Origin: Takifugu bimaculatus
Lineage: Eukaryota; Chordata; Actinopteri; Tetraodontiformes; Tetraodontidae
Assembly: GCA_004026145.2 (NCBI GenBank)
Contig: CP034975.1
Location: forward strand, 22,537,111-22,601,110
Direction of reading: 5' to 3'
DNA: 64,000 nt
Shown here: in pieces, positions 10,464 to 21,091 of the stretch
Numbering within the stretch: position 1 is the stretch's first letter
How the letters are laid out: every line of letters begins with the position of its first letter
Program-made: the position numbers and the translations under genes
The notes under the pieces: model-generated
Told to the model about the DNA's origin: nothing
The model's database searches: none
What the model saw: the letters and a program-made list of their open reading frames with translations, nothing else

Positions 10464-12432
10464 TTAAATGACGGGGGTTTCAGGAAGAAGTTGTCCGCGC
10501 CAGTTAGCAAATATGAGTCTTGCTGTATAGGGGGTCCAAGTGATGTTGTCTTTTTCTGTAATGAAGAGGTGGTTTGGAATTTCTGGTAGTGTTTTGCAAT
10601 GTGTTGTCATGGTTTCGTTGATAAGTTCCAAATTGTCCTGTTGTGTCTGTGTTAACTGGGATGAGTAGTTGAGGATGGGGAAGTAGGCTGCTGCATTGGG
10701 AAAGGTCCGCTTAGCAGCACGGAATAATCTCCTTAGTTGCTTGATTGTGGTTTTGCTTGGGTCCTGGTCTCTGTTGTTAATGCCTATGGCAAAGATTACG
10801 ATCTCGGTATTCGGGTTGGGGGGGGAATTTTCACAGACTTTGAGGAAATGGTAAGCATTTGCTCCGGGGTAACTATCTATTTGTATGTCTGGGTTGGTGT
10901 GTTCGGGGAAGTGGTCAACGTTGGAGTCACCCAGGATGAGGAAACTTGAACTGCTTTTGAAGACCCAGTCCTGGATTTTGTGGTTGGGTCTAGCTAAATG
11001 GTAATTTGGCCTAAAGGTGGGAAGTGTTGAGGGTTGAGACGGGCTAGGAAATACAGATGGCCAACTGTCACTTGGCTCTGGAGAAGTAACTGGAGGGGAT
11101 GAGGGGAACAGAGGGGAAGATGGGTAAGTTAGGTTTGGGTCAATGGATGTGCTGGTGCTCTGGGGCTGATGGGCCAACAATGCAGACTCCCCCGATGTTT
11201 GTGGGGAGGTAGGAGGCTCAGATAGGGTGGTCTGGCAGTCAGCAATCGACTTTTGGCACCCTGGTCATCATTTTGGCCTGCTTCGGCCTGCATTGTGATG
11301 GGATCCCTAGCTCAGTCAGATCCACCTGGGCACCAGCGGAAGGTAGCTGTGGGGAAGAGGGGAGGATCTTGTCTGGGAGAGAGACAGAGACATTGGAGTG
11401 AAAACTGTGTGTGATTAAATTGTGATCCTGTGTGGTCGGTTGGGTGATGGGGTGGTGGGTATCTGTAGCTATTATGGGTAACTTGGGTGTGGTGGGAATA
11501 ATTTTACCAGGTTGTTCAGTAGTGAAGGAACTTGTAGGGGGGACGGGTACAATGGCAGGAACTGGGTCTTCCCTAGGTGGAGGAGGCCCCCAGGTGACCC
11601 GCTTGGCCGTAGGGTTTAGGGTGGATGGGTCTGGAGAATCGTTATGGGAAAGTTCTGAAGGTGATGTCGGTGTGCCGGGAGGGATCTTAGGACGTGATGT
11701 AGGTTGCGGGGTGAATAGTGGAAAGAAGGCCGGTTTTTTACTGGGGCCTTTACTAACTGTGTGGGTGGATGACGTTGCTATTTCAACAGTGTGTGGAGGG
11801 TGATGTGAAAGAGTTGGTCGTGGTGAAAGGTTTTCTTCAACCACTTCCGGGATGGTGGCTAAGCCATGGGTTGGTGGGTTGTTGGTTGTAACTTGGGGTT
11901 GTGGAGAAATGATGATGGCGGTTGCTTCTTGGCTGTCCTGGCAAAGTGTGTGAAATGTTTGTAATGAAGTGGCCGTGAGTCTTGGGCCATAGCGTTTATG
12001 GGCCCAACCGGTGGCTATTTGGGCTGCTATTGTGTTGAAGGGTGATACAGATATGGACATGATTGTGTTTGCGTAATGTTGGTGGAGTACAGAGATTGTG
12101 TTTTTCATCCACTGGTTGGTGTTTTCCTGGATCTTGTTGCGTGTGTCTATTGTTGGAGTGGAAGGTTTGATGAAGTCTGTGAGTCTATGTACTTGTCTTT
12201 TCATACCTAACGGGAGTGTGGCAGTAGTAAGTGCAATGTCCATGATTTCTTTGTGATGTATTGCTTGTATCAGTTTGAAATATTGTTTGCTAGTGTGTCT
12301 AGTGTCTGGGTCTGGTGGGTGATTGAGTGGGATGGAGTGTGTTGGGCGTTTGTGTTCTGTTCTGTGGTGTCGTGAAGAGGGATGTATTGTGTGTGTACCT
12401 GTATGTGAAGGTGGAGCCATTCTCAGGTCCAT
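10464..12432 (-). pseudogene. SGNH/GDSL-like retroelement ORF1, unit 2 (best preserved)
   Basis: Least damaged of the five copies. A single extra A at about 11245 splits it into two long open parts (12432-11239 and 11180-10464). The second part runs through SGNH blocks I and III, then DNITWTPYTARLIFANW, and reaches the natural stop TAA at 10464-10466 after LLPETPVI. It therefore defines the true C-terminus, which is frame-shifted in units 1 and 3. A substitution changes SAPQLPS to SSPQLPS. Domain layout is as in unit 1. Confidence 0.65.
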
Positions 12433-12893
12433 CCCTGCGTGTAGATGCTGTCCTGTGTGAATCAAACATGTGGTGGAGGGCTCTTACCTGCTGATGCTGG
12501 TGTTTGTAGCTTTCTTCCCAGGGCCGATCTTTTCGTTTTCGACGTGGGTGGGTATCCTTGGTTTGCTTTGAGTTCCTAGGATCTTGGTTCAGTCCTAGTT
12601 GCCGTCGTACTTCTGTTTGTATTCCGCTGGAATAAGACTTCCAAAACAGTTAGTGGCGCCACTTGGAGTTTAAAATTGTTTCCAGAGGAGTCATTTAATC
12701 GATCCTGGGCTGGCAGAGCCCCCCACCATTGGATTAAAAGTATCTTTATTTCAATTTCAAAGTTTTAAAAGCCAAAAAGAGTTAAAAGCTTCCGTAAAAC
12801 AATCTAGAAAATTTCTGTTAAAAGCAAGTTAAAAGCTGGTCCAATTAGCGTAAAAAGGGACAGCAGAGCTAGCACACAGAGGTGGAAAATCCC

Positions 12894-12922
12894 GACGTTT
12901 CGCAATTGTGTTGCTTCATCAG
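12894..12922 (-). ncRNA. Hammerhead-ribozyme-like core, unit 2
   Basis: Identical to the unit 1 motif, with the same possible stem I flanks TCCC/GGGA. Confidence 0.45.
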
Positions 12923-13175
12923 GGGAGAAGCCTGAGAATGGCTCCCGTGTCTGTATTTAAGGTGTTGAGGGAGGATGAGTACCTCCCCCCGGCTGGGATA
13001 GGGTAGTAAGGGGGGTCTGTAGAGACTTTCGGAGGGAAAAAGTGTCGTAGGTTCTGGTTGGGCGTTATGATTTGAATTCTGGAGGGAGAGTGACTGATTG
13101 GATAAATGGGTGGGAGGTGTGTTGGGGAGAGTTCCTGTGTGGTAATAGGTGTTTTACAGCACAAAGCCAAGATGA

Positions 13176-13229
13176 TTAGCTCAGCCGGATAACCCTCGGC
13201 TGCCAAGCGGGCGAAGCCGGTTCAAGACC
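13176..13229 (+). other. tRNA-like pol III A and B boxes, unit 2
   Basis: A box at 13176-13188 and B box at 13219-13229, same sequences as unit 1. The intervening loop reads CCCTCGGCTGCCAAGCGGGC, slightly different from unit 1. Confidence 0.5.
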
Positions 13230-13389
13230 AGACGAGCCCGCCAGGGGCCCCTCCAACCAAGCAGCTTCCTCGGACGGTCTGTCTTTTAGGTCTCACCACA
13301 AGTCCCCAGTGAGTTTTAAAGTCCAAATTTGGACTGTGAACTACCGATCAGTGGCACGGGCATGGTTAGGGTTGGGTTAGGGTTAGGGT

Positions 13390-13548
13390 TCAGGGTTTGG
13401 GATAAAACTTTTTTGCACTGGCCTACTGATCGGGAAAGCAGGGGAGTGCAGAGGGTGAGGGCCCCCCCGGGGGGGGGGGGGGAAGCGATTAGCCAGGGCT
13501 CAAGAGGTTCCGGACAGGATAGGGGAGAGAGTTGGATCACCCAGTCAA
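13390..13548 (+). repeat. Poly-G spacer 3
   Basis: Same spacer family, G run of 14. Confidence 0.8.
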
Positions 13549-14017
13549 GGGTTAGGGTTAGGGTTAGGGTTAGGGTAGGGGGGAAGGTAGGGGTTGGGGT
13601 TAGGGAGAGGGTTAGGGGTTGGGGTTAGGGGTTAGGGTTAGGGAGAGGGTTAGGGGTTGGGGTTAGGGAGAGGGGTTGGGGTTAGGGTTAGGGAGAGGGT
13701 TAGGGGTTGGGGTTAGGGAGAGGGGTTGGGGTTAGGGTTAGGGGTTAGGGTTAGGGAGAGGGTTAGGGGTTAGGGTTAGGGTTAGGGTTAGGGGTTGGGG
13801 TTAGGGTTAGGGTTAGGGTTGGGGTTAGGGGTTGGGGTTAGGGTTAGGGTTAGGGTTAGGGTTGGGGTTGGGGTTAGGGTTAGGGGTTGGGGTTGGGGTT
13901 AGGGTTAGGGTTAGGGGTTGGGTTAGGGTTAGGGTTAGGGTTAGGGTTAGGGTAGGGTTGGAGATGAAGGTTGGGTTAGGGTTGGGTTTGAGGTTAAAAT
14001 CTGTGCTCAGTGCAAAA

Positions 14018-15986
14018 TTAAATGACGGGGGTTTCAGGAAGAAGTTGTCCGCGCCAGTTAGCAAATATGAGTCTTGCTGTATAGGGGGTCCAAGTGATGT
14101 TGTCTTTTCTGTAATGAAGAGGTGGTTTGGAATTTCTGGTAGTGTTTTGTAATGTGTTGTCATGGTTTCGTTGATAAGTTCCAAATTGTCCTGTTGTGTC
14201 TGTGTTAACTGGGATGAGTAGTTGAGGATGGGGAAGTAGGCTGCTGCATTGGGAAAGGTCCGCTTAGCAGCACGGAATAATCTCCTTAGTTGCTTGATTG
14301 TGGTTTTGCTTGGGTCCTGGTCTCTGTTGTTAATGCCTATGGCAAAGATTACGATCTCGGTATTCGGGTTGGGGGGGGAATTTTCACAGACTTTGAGGAA
14401 ATGGTAAGCATTTGCTCCGGGGTAACTATCTATTTGTATGTCTGGGTTGGTGTGTTCGGGGAAGTGGTCAACGTTGGAGTCACCCAGGATGAGGAAACTT
14501 GAACTGCTTTTGAAGACCCAGTCCTGGATTTTGTGGTTGGGTCTAGCTAAATGGTAATTTGGCCTAAAGGTGGGAAGTGTTGAGGGTTGAGACGGGCTAG
14601 GAAATACAGATGGCCAACTGTCACTTGGCTCTGGAGAAGTAACTGGAGGGGATGAGGGGAACAGAGGGGAAGATGGGTAAGTTAGGTTTGGGTCAATGGA
14701 TGTGCTGGTGCTCTGGGGCTGATGGGCCAACAATGCAGACTCCCCCGATGTTTGTGGGGAGGTAGGAGGCTCAGATAGGGTGGTCTGGCAGTCAGCATCG
14801 ACTTTTGGCACCCTGGTCATCATTTTGGCCTGCTTCGGCCTGCATTGTGATGGGATCCCTAGCTCAGTCAGATCCACCTGGGCACCAGCGGAAGGTAGCT
14901 GTGGGGCAGAGGGGAGGATCTTGTCTGGGAGAGAGACAGAGACATTGGAGTGAAAACTGTGTGTGATTAAATTGTGATCCTGTGTGGTCGGTTGGGTGAT
15001 GGGGGTGGTGGGTATCTGTAGCTATTATGGGTAACTTGGGTGTGGTGGGAATAATTTTACCAGGTTGTTCAGTAGTGAAGGAACTTGTAGGGGGGGACGG
15101 GTACAATGGCAGGAACTGGGTCTTCCCTAGGTGGAGGAGGCCCCCAGGTGACCCGCTTGGCCGTAGGGTTTAGGGTGGATGGGTCTGGAGAATCGTTATG
15201 GGAAAGTTCTGAAGGTGATGTCGGTGTGCCGGGAGGGATCTTAGGACGTGATGTAGGTTGCGGGGTGAATAGTGGAAAGAAGGCCGGTTTTTTACTGGGG
15301 CCTTTACTAACTGTGTGGGTGGATGACGTTGCTATTTCAACAGTGTGTGGAGGGTGATGTGAAAGAGTTGGTCGTGGTGAAAGGTTTTCTTCAACCACTT
15401 CCGGGATGGTGGCTAAGCCATGGGTTGGTGGGTTGTTGGTTGTAACTTGGGGTTGTGGAGAAATGATGATGGCGGTTGCTTCTTGGCTGTCCTGGCAAAG
15501 TGTGTGAAATGTTTGTAATGAAGTGGCCGTGAGTCTTGGGCCATAGCGCTTATGGGCCCAACCGGTGGCTATTTGGGCTGCTATTGTGTTGAAGGGTGAT
15601 ACAGATATGGACATGATTGTGTTTGCGTAATGTTGGTGGAGTACAGAGATTGTGTTTTTCATCCACTGGTTGGTGTTTTCCTGGATCTTGTTGCGTGTGT
15701 CTATTGTTGGAGTGGAAGGTTTGATGAAGTCTGTGAGTCTATGTACTTGTCTTTTCATACCTAACGGGAGTGTGGCAGTAGTAAGTGCAATGTCCATGAT
15801 TTCTTTGTGATGTATTGCTTGTATCAGTTTGAAATATTGTTTGCTAGTGTGTCTAGTGTCTGGGTCTGGTGGGTGATTGAGTGGGATGGAGTGTGTTGGG
15901 CGTTTGTGTTCTGTTCTGTGGTGTCGTGAAGAGGGATGTATTGTGTGTGTACCTGTATGTGAAGGTGGAGCCATTCTCAGGTCCAT
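14018..15986 (-). pseudogene. SGNH/GDSL-like retroelement ORF1, unit 3
   Basis: Broken by an extra G in a G run near 15095, an extra G near 15004, and the four-T run near 14104 that moves the C-terminus out of frame into the telomeric repeat (read there as NPNPNP). The central part, including blocks I and III, is open in one frame from 14877 downward. Confidence 0.6.
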
Positions 15987-16447
15987 CCCTGCGTGTAGAT
16001 GCTGTCCTGTGTGAATCAAACATGTGGTGGAGGGCTCTTACCTGCTGATGCTGGTGTTTGTAGCTTTCTTCCCAGGGCCGATCTTTTCGTTTTCGACGTG
16101 GGTGGGTATCCTTGGTTTGCTTTGAGTTCCTAGGATCTTGGTTCAGTCCTAGTTGCCGTCGTACTTCTGTTTGTATTCCGCTGGAATAAGACTTCCAAAA
16201 CAGTTAGTGGCGCCACTTGGAGTTTAAAATTGTTTCCAGAGGAGTCATTTAATCGATCCTGGGCTGGCAGAGCCCCCCACCATTGGATTAAAAGTATCTT
16301 TATTTCAATTTCAAAGTTTTAAAAGCCAAAAAGAGTTAAAAGCTTCCGTAAAAACAATCTAGAAAATTTCTGTTAAAAGCAAGTTAAAAGCTGGTCCAAT
16401 TAGCGTAAAAAGGACAGCAGAGCTAGCACACAGAGGTGGAAAATCCC

Positions 16448-16476
16448 GACGTTTCGCAATTGTGTTGCTTCATCAG
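16448..16476 (-). ncRNA. Hammerhead-ribozyme-like core, unit 3
   Basis: Identical to the unit 1 motif. Confidence 0.45.
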
Positions 16477-16730
16477 GGGAGAAGCCTGAGAATGGCTCCC
16501 GTGTCTGTATTTAAGGTGTTGAGGGAGGATGAGTACCTCCCCCCGGCTGGGATAGGGTAGTAAGGGGGGTCTGTAGAGACTTTCGGAGGGAAAAAGTGTC
16601 GTAGGTTCTGGTTGGGCGTTATGATTTGAATTCTGGAGGGAGAGTGACTGATTGGATAAATGGGTGGGAGGTGTGTTGGGGAGAGTTCCTGTGTGGTAAT
16701 AGGTGTTTTTACAGCACAAAGCCAAGATGA

Positions 16731-16784
16731 TTAGCTCAGCCGGATAACCCTCGGCTGCCAAGCGGGCGAAGCCGGTTCAAGACC
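16731..16784 (+). other. tRNA-like pol III A and B boxes, unit 3
   Basis: A box 16731-16743, B box 16774-16784, same as unit 2. Confidence 0.5.
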
Positions 16785-16942
16785 AGACGAGCCCGCCAGG
16801 GGCCCCTCCAACCAAGCAGCTCCTCGGACGGTCTGTCTTTTAGGTCTCACCACAAGTCCCCAGTGAGTTTTAAAGTCAAATTTGGACTGTGAACTACCGA
16901 TCAGTGGCACGGGCATGGTTAGGGTTGGGTTAGGGTTAGGGT

Positions 16943-17100
16943 TCAGGGTTTGGGATAAAACTTTTTTTGCACTGGCCTACTGATCGGGAAAGCAGGGGAG
17001 TGCAGAGGGTGAGGGCCCCCCCGGGGGGGGGGAAAAGCGATTAGCCAGGGCTCAAGAGGTTCCGGACAGGATAGGGGAGAGAGTTGGATCACCCAGTCAA
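16943..17100 (+). repeat. Poly-G spacer 4
   Basis: Same spacer family with the shortest G run, 10. Confidence 0.8.
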
Positions 17101-17573
17101 GGGTTAGGGTTAGGGTTAGGGTTAGGGTAGGGGGGGAAGGTAGGGGTTGGGGTTAGGGAGAGGGTTAGGGTTGGGGTTAGGGTTAGGGTTAGGGAGAGGG
17201 TTAGGGGTTGGGGTTAGGGAGAGGGGTTGGGGTTAGGGTTTAGGGAGAGGGTTAGGGGTTGGGGTTAGGGAGAGGGGTTGGGGTTAGGGTTAGGGGTTAG
17301 GGTTAGGGAGAGGGTTAGGGGTTAGGGTTAGGGTTAGGGTTAGGGGTTGGGGTTAGGGTTAGGGTTAGGGTTGGGGTTAGGGGTTGGGGTTAGGGTTAGG
17401 GGTTAGGGTTGGGGTTGGGGTTGGGGTTAGGGTTAGGGTGGGTTGGGGTTGGGGTTAGGGTTAGGGGTTAGGGGTTGGGTTAGGGTTAGGGTTAGGGTTA
17501 GGGTTAGGGTAGGGTTGGAGATGAAGGTTGGGTTAGGGTTGGGTTGAGGTTAAAATCTGTGCTCAGTGCAAAA

Positions 17574-19540
17574 TTAATGACGGGGGTTTCAGGAAGAAGT
17601 TGTCCGCGCCAGTTAGCAAATATGAGTCTTGCTGTATAGGGGGTCCAAGTGATGTTGTCTTTTTCTGTAATGAAGAGGTGGTTGGAATTTCTGGTAGTGT
17701 TTTGTAATGTGTTGTCATGGTTTCGTTGATAAGTTCCAAATTGTCCTGTTGTGTCTGTGTTAACTGGGATGAGTAGTTGAGGATGGGGAAGTAGGCTGCT
17801 GCATTGGGAAAGGTCCGCTTAGCAGCACGGAATAATCTCCTTAGTTGCTTGATTGTGGTTTTGCTTGGGTCCTGGTCTCTGTTGTTAATGCCTATGGCAA
17901 AGATTACGATCTCGGTATTCGGGTTGGGGGGGGAATTTTCACAGACTTTGAGGAAATGGTAAGCATTTGCTCCGGGGTAACTATCTATTTGTATGTCTGG
18001 GTTGGTGTGTTCGGGGAAGTGGTCAACGTTGGAGTCACCCAGGATGAGGAAACTTGAACTGCTTTTGAAGACCCAGTCCTGGATTTTGTGGTTGGGTCTA
18101 GCTAAATGGTAATTTGGCCTAAAGGTGGGAAGTGTTGAGGGTTGAGACGGGCTAGGAAATACAGATGGCCAACTGTCACTTGGCTCTGGAGAAGTAACTG
18201 GAGGGGATGAGGGGAACAGAGGGGAAGATGGGTAAGTTAGGTTTGGGTCAATGGATGTGCTGGTGCTCTGGGGCTGATGGGCCAACAATGCAGACTCCCC
18301 GATGTTTGTGGGGAGGTAGGAGGCTCAGATAGGGTGGTCTGGCAGTCAGCATCGACTTTTGGCACCCTGGTCATCATTTTGGCCTGCTTCGGCCTGCATT
18401 GTGATGGGATCCCTAGCTCAGTCAGATCCACCTGGGCACCAGCGGAAGGTAGCTGTGGGGCAGAGGGGAGGATCTTGTCTGGGAGAGAGACAGAGACATT
18501 GGAGTGAAAACTGTGTGTGATTAAATTGTGATCCTGTGTGGTCGGTTGGGTGATGGGGTGGTGGGTATCTGTAGCTATTATGGGTAACTTGGGTGTGGTG
18601 GGAATAATTTTACCAGGTTGTTCAGTAGTGAAGGAACTTGTAGGGGGGACGGGTACAATGGCAGGAACTGGGTCTTCCCTAGGTGGAGGAGGCCCCCAGG
18701 TGACCCGCTTGGCCGTAGGGTTTAGGGTGGATGGGTCTGGAGAATCGTTATGGGAAAGTTCTGAAGGTGATGTCGGTGTGCCGGGAGGGGATCTTAGGAC
18801 GTGATGTAGGTTGCGGGGTGAATAGTGGAAAGAAGGGCCGGTTTTTTACTGGGGCCTTTACTAACTGTGTGGGTGGATGACGTTGCTATTTCAACAGTGT
18901 GTGGAGGGTGATGTGAAAGAGTTGGTCGTGGTGAAAGGTTTTCTTCAACCACTTCCGGGATGGTGGCTAAGCCATGGGTTGGTGGGTTGTTGGTTGTAAC
19001 TTGGGGTTGTGGAGAAATGATGATGGCGGTTGCTTCTTGGCTGTCCTGGCAAAGTGTGTGAAATGTTTGTAATGAAGTGGCCGTGAGTCTTGGGCCATAG
19101 CGTTTATGGGCCCAACCGGTGGCTATTTGGGCTGCTATTGTGTTGAAGGGTGATACAGATATGGACATGATTGTGTTTGCGTAATGTTGGTGGAGTACAG
19201 AGATTGTGTTTTTCATCCACTGGTTGGTGTTTTCCTGGATCTTGTTGCGTGTGTCTATTGTTGGAGTGGAAGGTTTGATGAAGTCTGTGAGTCTATGTAC
19301 TTGTCTTTTCATACCTAACGGGAGTGTGGCAGTAGTAAGTGCAATGTCCATGATTTCTTTGTGATGTATTGCTTGTATCAGTTTGAAATATTGTTTGCTA
19401 GTGTGTCTAGTGTCTGGGTCTGGTGGGTGATTGAGTGGGATGGAGTGTGTTGGGCGTTTGTGTTCTGTTCTGTGGTGTCGTGAAGAGGGATGTATTGTGT
19501 GTGTACCTGTATGTGAAGGTGGAGCCATTCTCAGGTCCAT
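17574..19540 (-). pseudogene. SGNH/GDSL-like retroelement ORF1, unit 4
   Basis: Most damaged full-length copy. One-base changes in runs: extra G near 18836, extra G near 18789, missing C near 18300, missing T near 17682, and missing A near 17575, which removes the normal stop context. The N-terminal 250 residues are open from 19540. Confidence 0.6.
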
Positions 19541-19999
19541 CCCTGCGTGTAGATGCTGTCCTGTGTGAATCAAACATGTGGTGGAGGGCTCTTACCTGCT
19601 GATGCTGGTGTTTGTAGCTTTCTTCCCAGGGCCGATCTTTCGTTTTCGACGTGGGTGGGTATCCTTGGTTTGCTTTGAGTTCCTAGGATCTTGGTTCAGT
19701 CCTAGTTGCCGTCGTACTTCTGTTTGTATTCCGCTGGAATAAGACTTCCAAAACAGTTAGTGGCGCCACTTGGAGTTTAAAATTGTTTCCAGAGGAGTCA
19801 TTTAATCGATCCTGGGCTGGCAGAGCCCCCCACCATTGGATTAAAAGTATCTTTATTTCAATTTCAAAGTTTTAAAAGCCAAAAAGAGTTAAAAGCTTCC
19901 GTAAAACAATCTAGAAAATTTCTGTTAAAAGCAAGTTAAAAGCTGGTCCAATTAGCGTAAAAAGGACAGCAGAGCTAGCACACAGAGGTGGAAAATCCC

Positions 20000-20028
20000 G
20001 ACGTTTCGCAATTGTGTTGCTTCATCAG
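20000..20028 (-). ncRNA. Hammerhead-ribozyme-like core, unit 4
   Basis: Identical to the unit 1 motif. Unit 5 is truncated before this point, so this is the last copy. Confidence 0.45.
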
Positions 20029-20282
20029 GGGAGAAGCCTGAGAATGGCTCCCGTGTCTGTATTTAAGGTGTTGAGGGAGGATGAGTACCTCCCCCCGGCT
20101 GGGATAGGGTAGTAAGGGGGGGTCTGTAGAGACTTTCGGAGGGAAAAAGTGTCGTAGGTTCTGGTTGGGCGTTATGATTTGAATTCTGGAGGGAGAGTGA
20201 CTGATTGGATAAATGGGTGGGAGGTGTGTTGGGGAGAGTTCCTGTGTGGTAATAGGTGTTTTACAGCACAAAGCCAAGATGA

Positions 20283-20336
20283 TTAGCTCAGCCGGATAAC
20301 CCTCGGCTGCCAAGCGGGCGAAGCCGGTTCAAGACC
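20283..20336 (+). other. tRNA-like pol III A and B boxes, unit 4
   Basis: A box 20283-20295, B box 20326-20336, same as unit 2. Confidence 0.5.
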
Positions 20337-20487
20337 AGACGAGCCCGCCAGGGGCCCCTCCAACCAAGCAGCTTCCTCGGACGGTCTGTCTTTTAGGTCT
20401 CACCACAAGTCCCCAGTGAGTTTTAAAGTCCAAATTTGGACTGTGAACTACCGATCAGTGGCACGGGCATGGTTAGGGTTGGGTTAG

Positions 20488-20652
20488 GGTTTGGGATAAA
20501 ACTTTTTTTGCACTGGCCTACTGATCGGGAAAGCAGGGGAGTGCAGAGGGTGAGGGCCCCCCCGGGGGGGGGGGGGGGGGGGGGGGGAGCGATTAGCCAG
20601 GGCTCAAGAGGTTCCGGACAGGATAGGGGAGAGAGTTGGATCACCCAGTCAA
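20488..20652 (+). repeat. Poly-G spacer 5
   Basis: Same spacer family, G run of 24; the preceding TTCAGGG part is shortened. Confidence 0.8.
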
Positions 20653-21091
20653 GGGTTAGGGTTAGGGTTAGGGTTAGGGTAGGGGGGAAGGTAGGGGTTG
20701 GGGTTAGGGAGAGGGTTAGGGGTTGGGGTTAGGGGTTAGGGTTAGGGAGAGGGTTAGGGGTTGGGGTTAGGGAGAGGGGTTGGGGTTAGGGTTAGGAGAG
20801 GGTTAGGGGTTGGGGTTAGGGAGAGGGGTTGGGGTTAGGGTTAGGGGTTAGGGTTAGGGAGAGGGTTAGGGGTTAGGGTTAGGGTTAGGGTTAGGGGTTG
20901 GGGTTAGGGTTAGGGTTAGGGTTGGGGTTAGGGGTTGGGGTTAGGGTTAGGGTTAGGGTTAGGGTTAGGGTTGGGGTTAGGGTTAGGGGTTGGGGTTAGG
21001 GTTAGGGTTAGGGGTTAGGGTTAGGGTTAGGGTTAGGGTTAGGGTTAGGGTTAGGGTAGGGTGGGAGATGAAGGTTGGGTTAGGGTTGGGT

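Larger units (their letters stand above)
10437..13365 (-). mobile_element. Retroelement-derived segment, unit 2
   Basis: Same content and order as unit 1: ORF 10464-12432, hammerhead-like core 12894-12922, A/B boxes 13176-13229. The TTAGGG-like lead-in occupies 9993-10436. Confidence 0.6.
13990..16918 (-). mobile_element. Retroelement-derived segment, unit 3
   Basis: Same order as unit 1: ORF 14018-15986, hammerhead-like core 16448-16476, A/B boxes 16731-16784. TTAGGG-like lead-in at 13549-13989. Confidence 0.6.
17545..20472 (-). mobile_element. Retroelement-derived segment, unit 4
   Basis: Same order as unit 1: ORF remnant 17574-19540, hammerhead-like core 20000-20028, A/B boxes 20283-20336. 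TTAGGG-like lead-in at 17101-17544. Confidence 0.6.
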
